Shown here in pieces: positions 34,504 through 43,121 of a stretch of 64,000 bases of DNA (its first letter is position 1; the number at the start of each line of letters is the position of its first letter). The position numbers and the translations under genes are program-made. Origin of the DNA: Novilysobacter selenitireducens (lineage in GTDB: Bacteria > Pseudomonadota > Gammaproteobacteria > Xanthomonadales > Xanthomonadaceae); the NCBI RefSeq assembly GCF_020026895.1, contig NZ_JAINZW010000003.1, forward strand, positions 310,001 to 374,000, written 5' to 3'. The notes beneath the pieces are model-generated. The model did no database searches and was not told where the DNA came from. It worked only from the letters and a program-made list of their open reading frames with translations.

Positions 34504-34813
34504 GCCGGGCTCCTTGGAGTGGGAAGGGCTCTACCGTACGCACTCCTGCGTCAAGGATTCATCGCCGAGGACTCTCCACCAGGCCGCGCACAAGTGGCTT
34601 TCGGCGGCGGCACAGCGGCAAGGGTGTGCGGGCAACACGGCTGCACCACCCTTTGCCCTTATCATTCGCATGCCAGTTCCATCTGGCAGGTCCGCGGCAC
34701 GGGGATTGCATACCGTGGACTGCCGATACTGCAGGCCTCTGCAGCAACATCCAGCACCGCGCGGCACCGCCTCCGAGGACGGCGTCGTTACGGTCGACTC
34801 TCTTGGGGACAAC
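34504..34813. other. 310-bp divergent region between hemerythrin and autotransporter
   Basis: No gene seen. It should hold promoters for both flanking genes and an unusually long leader for the autotransporter. A GGGGA ribosome site lies directly before 34814. CTTATCATTCGC near 34660 faintly resembles half of a Fur box, too weak to call. Confidence 0.5.
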
Positions 34814-37800
34814 ATGAAGTATCTCGACAGCTCGCGGCCGGGCCGCGGCCGGGCGCGCGTGGCACTGCGACACGTGTTCGGCATCACACTGGCACTTGCG
34901 GCCTTCATCGCGCCCGTCGCAGCCCACGCGGCCGCGTTTACCGAGACCTTTTCCAGCAATTTCCCCCCAGGTACGACCGTGACGCGCACGCTTGGAGGGC
35001 AGTCCTTCACCTTCGCGTTTGAAGGGAACCTGGGCAGTCTGTCTTGGGACGAATCCGCCGATCCTGCCATGTTGCTCGCATCAGCCAACTTTGACCCGGC
35101 GGTAGAAGCGGTGACGATCCGGCGCAGCAATGGTGCTGATTTCATCCTGACCGGGCTGCAGGTCGACGTCACCGATGGCACCGAAACGACCGTGCAGGGG
35201 TATCGCGATGGGGCGACTGTCGGCGCAGCTCAAGTGGTGGCCCCCTACATGCCAGGTAGCCTGGCGTTCAGTGACCTCATCGTTGACGAAGTGCGCATCA
35301 GCTCTACGGACTTCTACTTCACCAAGCTTGACGATTTCTCGGGCAACACCGAGGTGCCCCAGCCGCCCTCCGTCACCGACGCCAACATCCGCATTTCCGG
35401 CGCGTCCGGCACCGGCGGCGCCTACAGGCTCGGCGACACGGTCATTGCCGACTGGAACAACACCGCCTCTGGCGACGACAACATGGGCGTCACTGGCGTC
35501 ACGGTCGACTTCTCTCAGTTCGGCGGCGGCGCTGCCGTGGCAGCAACCAACAGCAGCGGGACCTGGACGGCGACATACACATTGGGCGCGGGCGCGATTG
35601 ACGCCGCCAACCGCAACGTCAGCGTGACGGCCAGCAACGTGCACGGAGCCACGCCGCGGGCCGACTCCACCAACGCGACGGTCGACACCATCGCGCCGGT
35701 GGTCACCGACGGCAACATCAGCCTCTCCGGCGGCACGGGCACCGGCGGCGCCTTCAAGATCGGCGACACCGTTACCGCCGTCTGGAACAACACCGCTGGC
35801 GGCGACAACAACAGCGACAACATCAGTGCCGTCACCATCGACTTCAGCCAGTTCGGCGGCGGTGCCGCAGTAGCGGCGACCAACAGCGCGGGCACCTGGA
35901 CGGCCACGTACACGCTGGTGGCAGGCGCCATCGACGCGACCAACCGCAATACCAGCGTCACCGCGGTCGACAACGCGGGCAACGCCACCACACGGGCCGA
36001 CACCAGCAATACGACGGTCGACACCACCGTGCCGGCCGTAACGAGCGTCGCACCGGCTGGCGGAGCGATTTCCGCCGACACGACGGTGGCCTTTACCGTC
36101 ACCTTCAACGAATCCATCAGCGGCGTGTCTGCCGACGATTTTTCGCTGACCAGCACCGGCAGCGCGAGCGGCAGCATCGCCAGCGTATCGGCGTCCGGCG
36201 GCACGTCCGTCGACGTCACCGTCAACGGCATCAGCGGCAGCGGCACCCTGCGTGTGGACCTCAATAGCGGGACCGACATACAGGACGATGCCGGCAATGG
36301 TCCGCCGGTAGCCTTTACAGGCGGCACCGCGCATGCCGTGGATATCCTCACGGCCCCGGGCGCCCCCACCGTGGGCGCGGCCACCCCGGGCGATGGGCAG
36401 GTGTCGATCGCCTTCACCGCGCCCGCCGACGACGGCGGTTCGGCGATCACCGGTTACACGGTGACTTCCAGTCCCGGCAGCATTTCGGCCAGCGGCGCAG
36501 GTTCGCCCCTTGTCGTCAGCGGCCTGACCAACGGCACCGCCTACACCTTCACCGTGACGGCCACCAACGCGGTGGGGAGCAGCGTCGCTTCGAGCGCCTC
36601 CGCCAGCGTGACGCCGCAGGCAGACCAGACCATCACGTTCAACAATCCCGGCGCACAGAACTTCGGCACGACGCCAACGTTGACGGCGACGTCCAGCGCG
36701 GGCGCCGGGTACCTCGTCAGCTTCAGCTCGTCCACCACCGGCGTCTGCACGATCACCGGCGGCGGCACACTGACCTTCGTCGCCGCCGGCACCTGCACCG
36801 TCGATGCCGACCAGGCCGGCGATGCGGCCACCGCCGCTGCTGCGACGGTGTCGCGCTCGTTTACCGTCAACGCGGTGGTTCCCGGCGTGCCGACGACGGT
36901 CACCGCAACGGCGGGCGACACCCAGGCCTCGGTGGCTTTCATCGCACCGGCCAACGCCGGAGGCACTGCCATAACCGGTTACACGGTGACAGCCAATCCC
37001 GGCGGCGCCACTGCGAGCGGCATGGGGTCGCCGGTCACGCTGACCGGCCTGACCAACGGCGTGGCGTACACATTCACTGTCACGGCCCACAACTCGGCAG
37101 GCACCGGTGCCGCATCAATGGCCAGCAATTCGGTCACGCCCGCCGCCGTGCAGACCATCACCTTCACCAACCCCGGCGCGCAGAACTTCGGCACGATTCC
37201 GACGCTCACGGCCACCAGCAGCGCGGGCGCCGGTTACCCCATCAGCTTCAGCTCGTCCACGACCGGCGTCTGCACCATTACCTCCGGCGGCACGCTGACC
37301 TTCATCACGGCCGGCACCTGCACCATCAACGCCGACCAGGCAGGCGACGCCAGCTACCTGCCGGCCACGCAGGTCAGCCGCAGCTTCATCGTCAACCCCG
37401 TAATTCCAGGCGCGCCGACCGGTGTCACGGCCGTGGCGGGCAATACCCAAGCGACGGTGTCCTTCGGCGTACCGGCCAGTACCGGTGGCAGCGCGATTAC
37501 CGGCTACTCCGTCACCGCCAACCCGGGTGGTGCGACCGTTAGCGGCGCCAGTAGCCCGCTGACCGTGACGGGCCTGAGCAACGGCGTGGCCTACACCTTC
37601 ACCGTGACCGCCGACAATGTCGCGGGCACCGGCGCCGCGTCGATGGCGTCCAACGCGGTCACCCCGGCACCGTCGCTCGTCACTGCCTCAGTCAGCCTGA
37701 CGGTCGCATATGGCGCAGCCGCCACGCCGGTCACGCTGGATATCACCGGCACGCCCACATCGGTGGCGGTGGACGCCGCGCCCGCGCATGGCACGGCCCT

Positions 37801-40135
37801 AGCCAACGGCACCACCATCACCTATCAACCGGCCCCCGGCTACGCAGGTCCGGACAGCTTCACCTACACCGCCAGCGACGGCCTCACCACGTCGGCAGCG
37901 GCAACGGTGACGGTCACGGTCCAGGCCGCCAGCGTCGCCCTCGACGCCACGGCCCCGGCCGACGCCGCCGGCAGCACTGCGTACACGCACGTATTCACCG
38001 CCAGCGGTGGCATCGCGCCGTACACGTTCGTGCAGGTCGCCGGCGAGCTGCCCGCTGGCCTGGCACTGGCCGCCGACGGCACGCTGTCGGGTACGCCGAC
38101 ACAGGCGGGCACGTTTGCCTTCACCATCGAAGCCACCGATGCCAGCACCGGCACCGGTCCGTTCTCCGCGCAGCAGGCCTACACGCTGTCGGTGCAGGCG
38201 CCGGCCATCGCATTGGCAATGGCGACGCCGGAGATCACCTTCGGCGACGGCATCGACCAGACCCTGCAAGTCACGGGCGGCACAGCGCCGTACACGTTCG
38301 CCGTGGTCGACGGCGCACTGCCACCGGGCGTGGCGCTGAGCACCGCCGGCGTGCTGTCGGGCACTCCGACCGCCGCGGGCCGGTTCGAAGCCACCGTGGA
38401 GGTGCGCGACGCCAATGACTTTGCCGCACGACAGGCCATCGAGATTGCGGTCGAACCGCAGGCCCAGGCCATCACCGGTTTTGCCGCCAACCCGGACGCT
38501 CCCGTGTTCGCGCCGGGAGGCACGTTCGCGCTGACCGCGCAGGGCGGGGCATCGGGCAACGCAATCGTGTTCGCCAGCACCACCACCGTGGTGTGCACCG
38601 TGGCCGCCGACACCGTGACGATGCTCGCGGCCGGCCGTTGCGGGTTGACCGCCGACCAGGCAGGCGACGCCAACCACAGTGCCGCCGCGCAGGTCTCGCT
38701 GGAGGTCGACATCGCCGCCGCCGTGCCGACGCTGGTCTGGCCCGAGCAGCTTTCCAAGGTGCTGGGCGAGGCCGCATTCGCACTGGACAACCCCGGCAGC
38801 GACAGCGCCGGCACGTTCACCTTCACCAGCAGCCAGCCCGCGGTGGCCAGCATCGATGGCCGCACGGTGACCCTGCGCGCGGCAGGCACCACCGTCATCA
38901 CCGCCACCCAGGCCGCCGACGGCAACTACACCATCGCCAGCATCCAGATGGAACTGGTGGTGGTCGAGCGTCCAGACCCCACGCGCGACCCCGGTGTCAC
39001 CGGCCTGCTGCAGGCGCAGGTGGATGCCAGCGTCCGCTTCGCCACCGCCCAGCAGGCCAACATCCGCGACCGCCTGCGCCAGGTGCGCAACGGCGCCAAC
39101 GCCAGTTCCAGCAACCTGACGCTGGCCTACGCAGGCGGCGACACCGGTGCGGGCCTGTCGTTGCCGCTGGGCCAGGCCGCCGCATCCCCGTGGCCGGCGA
39201 TGCCGCAGGGGTGGGGCGCCTGGTTGTCGGGCACCGCCACGTTCGGCAGCAGCGGCCGCAGCAACGGCTTCGACTTCGAGACCGATGGCATCACGCTGGG
39301 TGCGGACCGCGCGATAGGCGAAAACCTGATCGTCGGTATCGCCGGCAGCCTGGCGACCAACGACAGCACGCTGGATGCCAATGGCGCCTCGCACATGCAG
39401 GCCGACCAGCGCTCGCTGGCCCTGTACGGCCTGTGGCGCGCCGGCGAGCACCTGTTCGTGGATGCCGTGGCCGGCACCGGCCAGCTGGACTTCGACTTGC
39501 AGCGCTGGAGCACCGACGCCGATGCGCTGGGCACGGCCACCCGCGAAGGCGATCAATGGTTCGCGTCGGTATCGATGGGCTACGCGCACCACGGGCCGTC
39601 CATGAGCCTCACCGGCTACGGGCGCGTGGACACCAGCCGCACCACGCTGGAGGCCTACCGCGAGTACGGTCTGGCGCTGTACGACCTGGCTTACCGCGAG
39701 CAGGTGGTCGACCACAGCGCGGCTGCCATCGGCCTTGAAGGGCAATGGCAGCTGGGCGAAGCCGGGCGCGTGCGTCCGTTCTGGAGCGTCGAGTACCGCC
39801 AGGCACTCGAGGACAAGGGTGATGCCGCCATCAACTACGTGTTGATGCCGGCCGCCACCGACTACCGCCTGCGCATGTCCAGCTACAACGACAACGCGCT
39901 CTCCCTGTCGGCCGGCCTGGACCTGACGCTGCGCCGCGGTTGGCTGCTGTCGCTGCTGCTGGGCCACGAACAGGCACGCAATGCGAGCGAGGCCAGCAGC
40001 ATCGGACTGCGCCTGTCCTACGGCGGCCAGCCCGCGGCAGTGGACCCTGTCGTGGTGCCTGATGACGACAGCCTGTCGCGCGTGCCTGAAGGCGACTGCC
40101 GCAACGCCCGCTGCCGGAACGCCGGCGCTCGCTGA
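34814..40135 (+). CDS. Giant autotransporter adhesin with Ig-like and fibronectin-like repeats
   Basis: A 1773-residue type Va autotransporter. The ATG at 34814 (GGGGA upstream) gives a basic N-terminus and signal peptide ending near AHA (residue ~39). Layout by residue: N-terminal beta domain 40-180; two Ig-like repeats (183-295, 296-409) sharing DFSQFGGGAAVAATNS; a Big-like domain (410-510); three fibronectin III-like domains (515-600, 690-780, 863-955) alternating with two Cys-containing modules that share GAQNFGT and TGVCTIT; a cadherin-like module (955-1040); two putative Ig modules (1040-1215); two more to ~1385; a linker; then a C-terminal beta-barrel (~1465-1739). Unlike classical members it carries ~34 residues after the barrel. 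Likely surface adhesion or biofilm role; inferred. Confidence 0.9.
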   Translation: MKYLDSSRPGRGRARVALRHVFGITLALAAFIAPVAAHAAAFTETFSSNFPPGTTVTRTLGGQSFTFAFEGNLGSLSWDESADPAMLLASANFDPAVEAVTIRRSNGADFILTGLQVDVTDGTETTVQGYRDGATVGAAQVVAPYMPGSLAFSDLIVDEVRISSTDFYFTKLDDFSGNTEVPQPPSVTDANIRISGASGTGGAYRLGDTVIADWNNTASGDDNMGVTGVTVDFSQFGGGAAVAATNSSGTWTATYTLGAGAIDAANRNVSVTASNVHGATPRADSTNATVDTIAPVVTDGNISLSGGTGTGGAFKIGDTVTAVWNNTAGGDNNSDNISAVTIDFSQFGGGAAVAATNSAGTWTATYTLVAGAIDATNRNTSVTAVDNAGNATTRADTSNTTVDTTVPAVTSVAPAGGAISADTTVAFTVTFNESISGVSADDFSLTSTGSASGSIASVSASGGTSVDVTVNGISGSGTLRVDLNSGTDIQDDAGNGPPVAFTGGTAHAVDILTAPGAPTVGAATPGDGQVSIAFTAPADDGGSAITGYTVTSSPGSISASGAGSPLVVSGLTNGTAYTFTVTATNAVGSSVASSASASVTPQADQTITFNNPGAQNFGTTPTLTATSSAGAGYLVSFSSSTTGVCTITGGGTLTFVAAGTCTVDADQAGDAATAAAATVSRSFTVNAVVPGVPTTVTATAGDTQASVAFIAPANAGGTAITGYTVTANPGGATASGMGSPVTLTGLTNGVAYTFTVTAHNSAGTGAASMASNSVTPAAVQTITFTNPGAQNFGTIPTLTATSSAGAGYPISFSSSTTGVCTITSGGTLTFITAGTCTINADQAGDASYLPATQVSRSFIVNPVIPGAPTGVTAVAGNTQATVSFGVPASTGGSAITGYSVTANPGGATVSGASSPLTVTGLSNGVAYTFTVTADNVAGTGAASMASNAVTPAPSLVTASVSLTVAYGAAATPVTLDITGTPTSVAVDAAPAHGTALANGTTITYQPAPGYAGPDSFTYTASDGLTTSAAATVTVTVQAASVALDATAPADAAGSTAYTHVFTASGGIAPYTFVQVAGELPAGLALAADGTLSGTPTQAGTFAFTIEATDASTGTGPFSAQQAYTLSVQAPAIALAMATPEITFGDGIDQTLQVTGGTAPYTFAVVDGALPPGVALSTAGVLSGTPTAAGRFEATVEVRDANDFAARQAIEIAVEPQAQAITGFAANPDAPVFAPGGTFALTAQGGASGNAIVFASTTTVVCTVAADTVTMLAAGRCGLTADQAGDANHSAAAQVSLEVDIAAAVPTLVWPEQLSKVLGEAAFALDNPGSDSAGTFTFTSSQPAVASIDGRTVTLRAAGTTVITATQAADGNYTIASIQMELVVVERPDPTRDPGVTGLLQAQVDASVRFATAQQANIRDRLRQVRNGANASSSNLTLAYAGGDTGAGLSLPLGQAAASPWPAMPQGWGAWLSGTATFGSSGRSNGFDFETDGITLGADRAIGENLIVGIAGSLATNDSTLDANGASHMQADQRSLALYGLWRAGEHLFVDAVAGTGQLDFDLQRWSTDADALGTATREGDQWFASVSMGYAHHGPSMSLTGYGRVDTSRTTLEAYREYGLALYDLAYREQVVDHSAAAIGLEGQWQLGEAGRVRPFWSVEYRQALEDKGDAAINYVLMPAATDYRLRMSSYNDNALSLSAGLDLTLRRGWLLSLLLGHEQARNASEASSIGLRLSYGGQPAAVDPVVVPDDDSLSRVPEGDCRNARCRNAGAR

Positions 40136-40156
40136 GAGCCACCTATCGCAGCACCC

Positions 40157-40188
40157 GAACGCCCGGCCTGCGCCGGGCGTTTTTTTTG
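40157..40188 (+). terminator. Rho-independent terminator after the autotransporter
   Basis: ACGCCCGGC pairs with GCCGGGCGT around a short loop, followed by eight T. It isolates the autotransporter from the operon downstream. Confidence 0.92.
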
Positions 40189-40216
40189 GTGGCGCCCAAT
40201 GATTCGTTATCGAAAC

Positions 40217-40255
40217 ACTAATGGACGGCTAACGTCCGCCTAATCGGGCCTTAAT
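40217..40255 (+). promoter_or_regulatory. Four phased hexamers resembling a QseB/PmrA operator
   Basis: ACTAAT (40217-40222), GCTAAC (40228-40233), CCTAAT (40239-40244) and CTTAAT (40250-40255) are separated by exactly five bases each, a period of 11 bp. OmpR-family regulators of the QseB/PmrA group bind direct repeats of CTTAA(T/G) with N5 spacing. The array ends 24 bp before the first gene of an operon whose sixth gene is a QseB-like regulator, suggesting autoregulation. The closeness to the start codon means the array must overlap the core promoter. Confidence 0.65.
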
Positions 40256-40279
40256 CGAGCGCATCCAGCATGCCGGCCC

Positions 40280-40945
40280 ATGCACTGGATACGCCCCCAC
40301 GTTTCGCTCGCGCCGGTCCCCGGCCGGTTCGCCGGCGTGCGCCTGGTCGACCCCGCCGACGCCGGGCGCGAGGCGGTCGAACGTTTCATCGCCGACGTCT
40401 ACCTGCACCGCTATGGCGCGCGGCTACGCAGCTTCCTGCCGCACCTGCTCGCCTACGAGGACAGTGCCGGCCGTCTGGTCGCCGCGGTCGGCCTGCGGTC
40501 AGGCGGGGAAGGGGACCTGTTCGTCGAGCAGTACCTGGACGCACCGATCGAGTCGGCCATGCCGCAGCGTGGCATCACACGTACGGTGGACCGCCGCGCG
40601 GTGGTGGAAGTGGGCAACTTCGCCGCCACCACGCCCGGCATCGCGCGTGAGTTGATCGTGCAACTCGCGCATCTGCTGCATGAGGCGCGGATGGACTGGG
40701 TGCTGTTCGTGGCCACCCAGCAGCTGCGCAACGCGTTCCAGCGTCTGCACCTGTCGACGGTGGAACTGGCGGAAGCGCGCGCGGACCACCTGCGCGAGCT
40801 CTGCAGCGACTGGGGCGACTACTACGCGTCGCGCCCGCGCCTGATGTGCGGCAACGTCGCCGAGGGCATGGCCCTGTTGCGTGACGCCGCCGCGCAACCC
40901 GCGCCGTGTGCGGCGCCCGTGCTGTGCCTGGCGGGCGCGCCGTGA
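40280..40945 (+). CDS. Thermostable hemolysin family protein
   Basis: A 221-residue cytoplasmic protein of the T_hemolysin family (type member: Vibrio delta-VPH). Typical blocks are EAVERFIADVYLHRYGARL, SFLPHLLAYEDSAGRLVAAVGLR, FVEQYLDAPIE and VVEVGNFAATTPGIARELI. The fold pattern resembles GNAT acyltransferases and LuxI-type autoinducer synthases, so an acyl-transfer role is more likely than direct pore formation; this is inference. No signal peptide. First gene of the operon; its stop overlaps the next start (GTGA). The C-terminal Cys/Ala-rich tail is not conserved-looking. Confidence 0.88.
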   Translation: MHWIRPHVSLAPVPGRFAGVRLVDPADAGREAVERFIADVYLHRYGARLRSFLPHLLAYEDSAGRLVAAVGLRSGGEGDLFVEQYLDAPIESAMPQRGITRTVDRRAVVEVGNFAATTPGIARELIVQLAHLLHEARMDWVLFVATQQLRNAFQRLHLSTVELAEARADHLRELCSDWGDYYASRPRLMCGNVAEGMALLRDAAAQPAPCAAPVLCLAGAP

Positions 40946-42450
40946 CGGCGTCCACGTCCGCCACGCGCCTGCTCGATGGCCTGCGCGGCCGCGCCGTGCG
41001 CCTGGTCACCGCACAGGGCGTGCTCGGTGACGACGCCGTGCGCGCACGCATCGACCGCACGGTGGACTGGCTGCAACGCACCGGGACACGCCGCGTCGCC
41101 AGCCGGCTCGACAACGGCCCCGGCTGGTTCGCACTGGACCTGGCGATCCGGCAGGTCGGCGGCGTGCACGTGCCGCTGCCGACGTTCTTTTCGACGGCGC
41201 AGGTCGCGCACGCGCTGGCCAGCAGTGGCGCGGACTGCATTGTGACCGCCGCCGCGGACAGCATGCCTGCGGGTGCCGAAACACCTATCGGCCTGCTGGA
41301 CGGTGGTGCGCTGGCCGGCTGGCGCGTGGCTCCAACAGATGGCGTCGACACGCACCTTCCGGCCGGTACCGCCTGCATCACCTACACCTCCGGCACCACC
41401 GGCCAGCCCAAGGGCGTGTGCCTGGATGCCGACACGCTGTTGACGGTGGCCGGTTCACTGGTGGACGCGTCGTCGGCCATCCGCCCGCGGCGCCACCTGT
41501 GCCTCATGCCGCTGTCGACGCTGCTGGAGAACGTCGCCGGCCTCTACGCCACCGTGCTGGCCGACGCCGAGATCGCCCTGCCGTCGCTGTCCGAGATCGG
41601 CTACACCGGCGCCACCGGCCTGGACGTGCCCACGCTGTTGCGCTGCCTGCACCGCTACCGGCCCGAGAGCGTGATCCTGGTGCCGCAGTTGCTGCTGGCG
41701 CTGGTGATGGCGGCCGAGCAGGGTGCGCCGTTGCCGGACTCGCTGCGTTACATCGCCGTGGGCGGCGGCCGCATCGGCCCGGGGCTGCTCGCACGGGCCC
41801 GTGCGCTCGGGCTGCCGGTCCATGAAGGCTACGGGCTGACCGAGTGCGGATCGGTGGTCTGCCTCAACCGGGCCGGTGCCGTGCGCGACGGCAGTGTCGG
41901 CCAGGCGCTGCCGCATGCGCGCGTGTCGGTGGTCGACGGCGAACTGTGCGTCGACGGCGCGCGTGCGCTGGGCTTCCTTGGTGGCGCGCCGATGCCCGAC
42001 GGGCCGGTCCGCACCGGCGACCTCGGCCACGTCGACGCGGACGGCTTCGTGCATGTCACCGGTCGACGCAAGAACGTGTTCATCACCGCGTTCGGTCGCA
42101 ACGTCTCGCCGGAGTGGGTAGAGAGCGAGCTGCTTGCGCACCCGGCCATCGGCCAGGCCGTGGTCCACGGCGAAGGGCAGGCCGACAACGTCGCCGTGCT
42201 GGTGCCGCGACGCCCGGAACTCGACGACAGCTTTCTTGCCCGCGCACTGGCCGAGGTCAACGCCGGGCTGCCCGACTACGCACGCGTGGCGCGCTTCGTG
42301 CGCGCGGCCGCGCCGTTCACCGCCACCGAAGGCCTGCTGACCGCCAACGGCCGTCCGCGCCGCGCCGCCATCCTGTTCCGCTACCAGGCCGACATCGACG
42401 CCTGCTACCGGGGCGACCCCACCGTTCCCACCCCCGGAGTTGCCGCATGA
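40942..42450 (+). CDS. AMP-forming acyl ligase/synthetase (ANL superfamily)
   Basis: A 502-residue adenylate-forming enzyme from a GTG start coupled to the upstream gene. Core motifs: A3 YTSGTTGQPKG near residue 148, A5 GYGLTECGS, A7 RTGDLGHVD and the hinge GRRKNVF. In the C-terminal A10 motif the universal catalytic Lys appears replaced by Arg (TANGRPRR, residues ~468-475). Likely activates a carboxylic acid, perhaps a fatty acid, for the neighbouring enzymes. The N-terminal domain is shorter than in FadD (502 versus ~560). No carrier protein gene lies in the operon. Overlaps the next start as ATGA. Confidence 0.9.
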   Translation: MTASTSATRLLDGLRGRAVRLVTAQGVLGDDAVRARIDRTVDWLQRTGTRRVASRLDNGPGWFALDLAIRQVGGVHVPLPTFFSTAQVAHALASSGADCIVTAAADSMPAGAETPIGLLDGGALAGWRVAPTDGVDTHLPAGTACITYTSGTTGQPKGVCLDADTLLTVAGSLVDASSAIRPRRHLCLMPLSTLLENVAGLYATVLADAEIALPSLSEIGYTGATGLDVPTLLRCLHRYRPESVILVPQLLLALVMAAEQGAPLPDSLRYIAVGGGRIGPGLLARARALGLPVHEGYGLTECGSVVCLNRAGAVRDGSVGQALPHARVSVVDGELCVDGARALGFLGGAPMPDGPVRTGDLGHVDADGFVHVTGRRKNVFITAFGRNVSPEWVESELLAHPAIGQAVVHGEGQADNVAVLVPRRPELDDSFLARALAEVNAGLPDYARVARFVRAAAPFTATEGLLTANGRPRRAAILFRYQADIDACYRGDPTVPTPGVAA

Positions 42451-43121
42451 GTTTCCACGACGACCTGCTCGCGCAGACCTCGGCCGAGCGCGACGCGCTG
42501 GTATCCATCCCGCTGATCCAGGCCGCGCTGGCCGGCGGGATTACGCGCGAGGACTACGTCGCCTTCCTGACGCAGGCCTACCACCACGTTCGCCACACCG
42601 TGCCGTTGCTGATGGCCTGCGGCGCGCGCCTGCCGTCGCGGCTGGAGTGGCTGCGCACCGCCATCGGCGAATACATCGAAGAGGAGATGGGGCACCAGGA
42701 GTGGGTGCTGGACGACATCGCCGCCTGTGGCGCGGACCGCCGGCAGGCCGAGGCGTCGACGCCGTCGCTGGCGACCGAGCTGATGGTCAGCTACGCCTAC
42801 GACACCATCCACCGCGGCAACCCCGTCGGCTTCTTCGGCATGGTGCTGGTGCTGGAAGGCACCAGCGTCGCCCTGGCCACGCGCGCGGCCGACACCCTGC
42901 AGGCGTCGCTCGGGCTGCCGCGCAACGCGTTCGGTTACCTGCTCTCGCACGGCGACCTGGACATCGAGCACGTCGGGTTCTTCAAGCGCCTGATGGACCG
43001 CCTGGACGATGCCGGCGACCGCGCCGCGGTCGTGCATGCCGCGCGCCGCTTCTACGTGCTGTACGGCGACATCTTCCGCACGTTGCGCAGCAGCGGCGTG
43101 CGCCTGGCCGAGGCGGCGTGA
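42447..43121 (+). CDS. Heme-oxygenase-like diiron protein (TenA/UndA-like fold)
   Basis: A 224-residue all-helical protein of the TenA-like, iron-containing redox family. Candidate metal ligands: EEEMGHQ (E79 and H83), LEGTS (E137), HGDLDIEH (H168, D172, H175), plus AYHHVRH (H46, H47, H50) in an early helix. This pattern fits heme-oxygenase-like diiron oxidases such as UndA, which decarboxylates fatty acids to alkenes, rather than thiaminase TenA, whose catalytic Cys I do not see. It starts within the ligase stop and ends one base into the SDR start, so all are coupled. Substrate unknown; likely the ligase or hemolysin product. Confidence 0.82.
   Translation: MSFHDDLLAQTSAERDALVSIPLIQAALAGGITREDYVAFLTQAYHHVRHTVPLLMACGARLPSRLEWLRTAIGEYIEEEMGHQEWVLDDIAACGADRRQAEASTPSLATELMVSYAYDTIHRGNPVGFFGMVLVLEGTSVALATRAADTLQASLGLPRNAFGYLLSHGDLDIEHVGFFKRLMDRLDDAGDRAAVVHAARRFYVLYGDIFRTLRSSGVRLAEAA

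Noticed and set aside
34655-34675. Fur box in the autotransporter leader
   Set aside because: Only a half-match (CTTATCATTCGC); not enough to call.
37799-39967. A 722-codon minus-strand frame opposite the autotransporter
   Set aside because: Low-complexity Gly/Ala/Arg translation; the plus-strand protein has clear domains and a barrel.
40280-40945. T_hemolysin protein as a secreted pore-forming toxin
   Set aside because: No signal peptide or membrane segment; sequence pattern and context fit an acyltransferase-like enzyme better.
42447-43121. Annotation as TenA thiaminase or transcription regulator
   Set aside because: No thiamine genes nearby and the diiron ligand pattern is complete.
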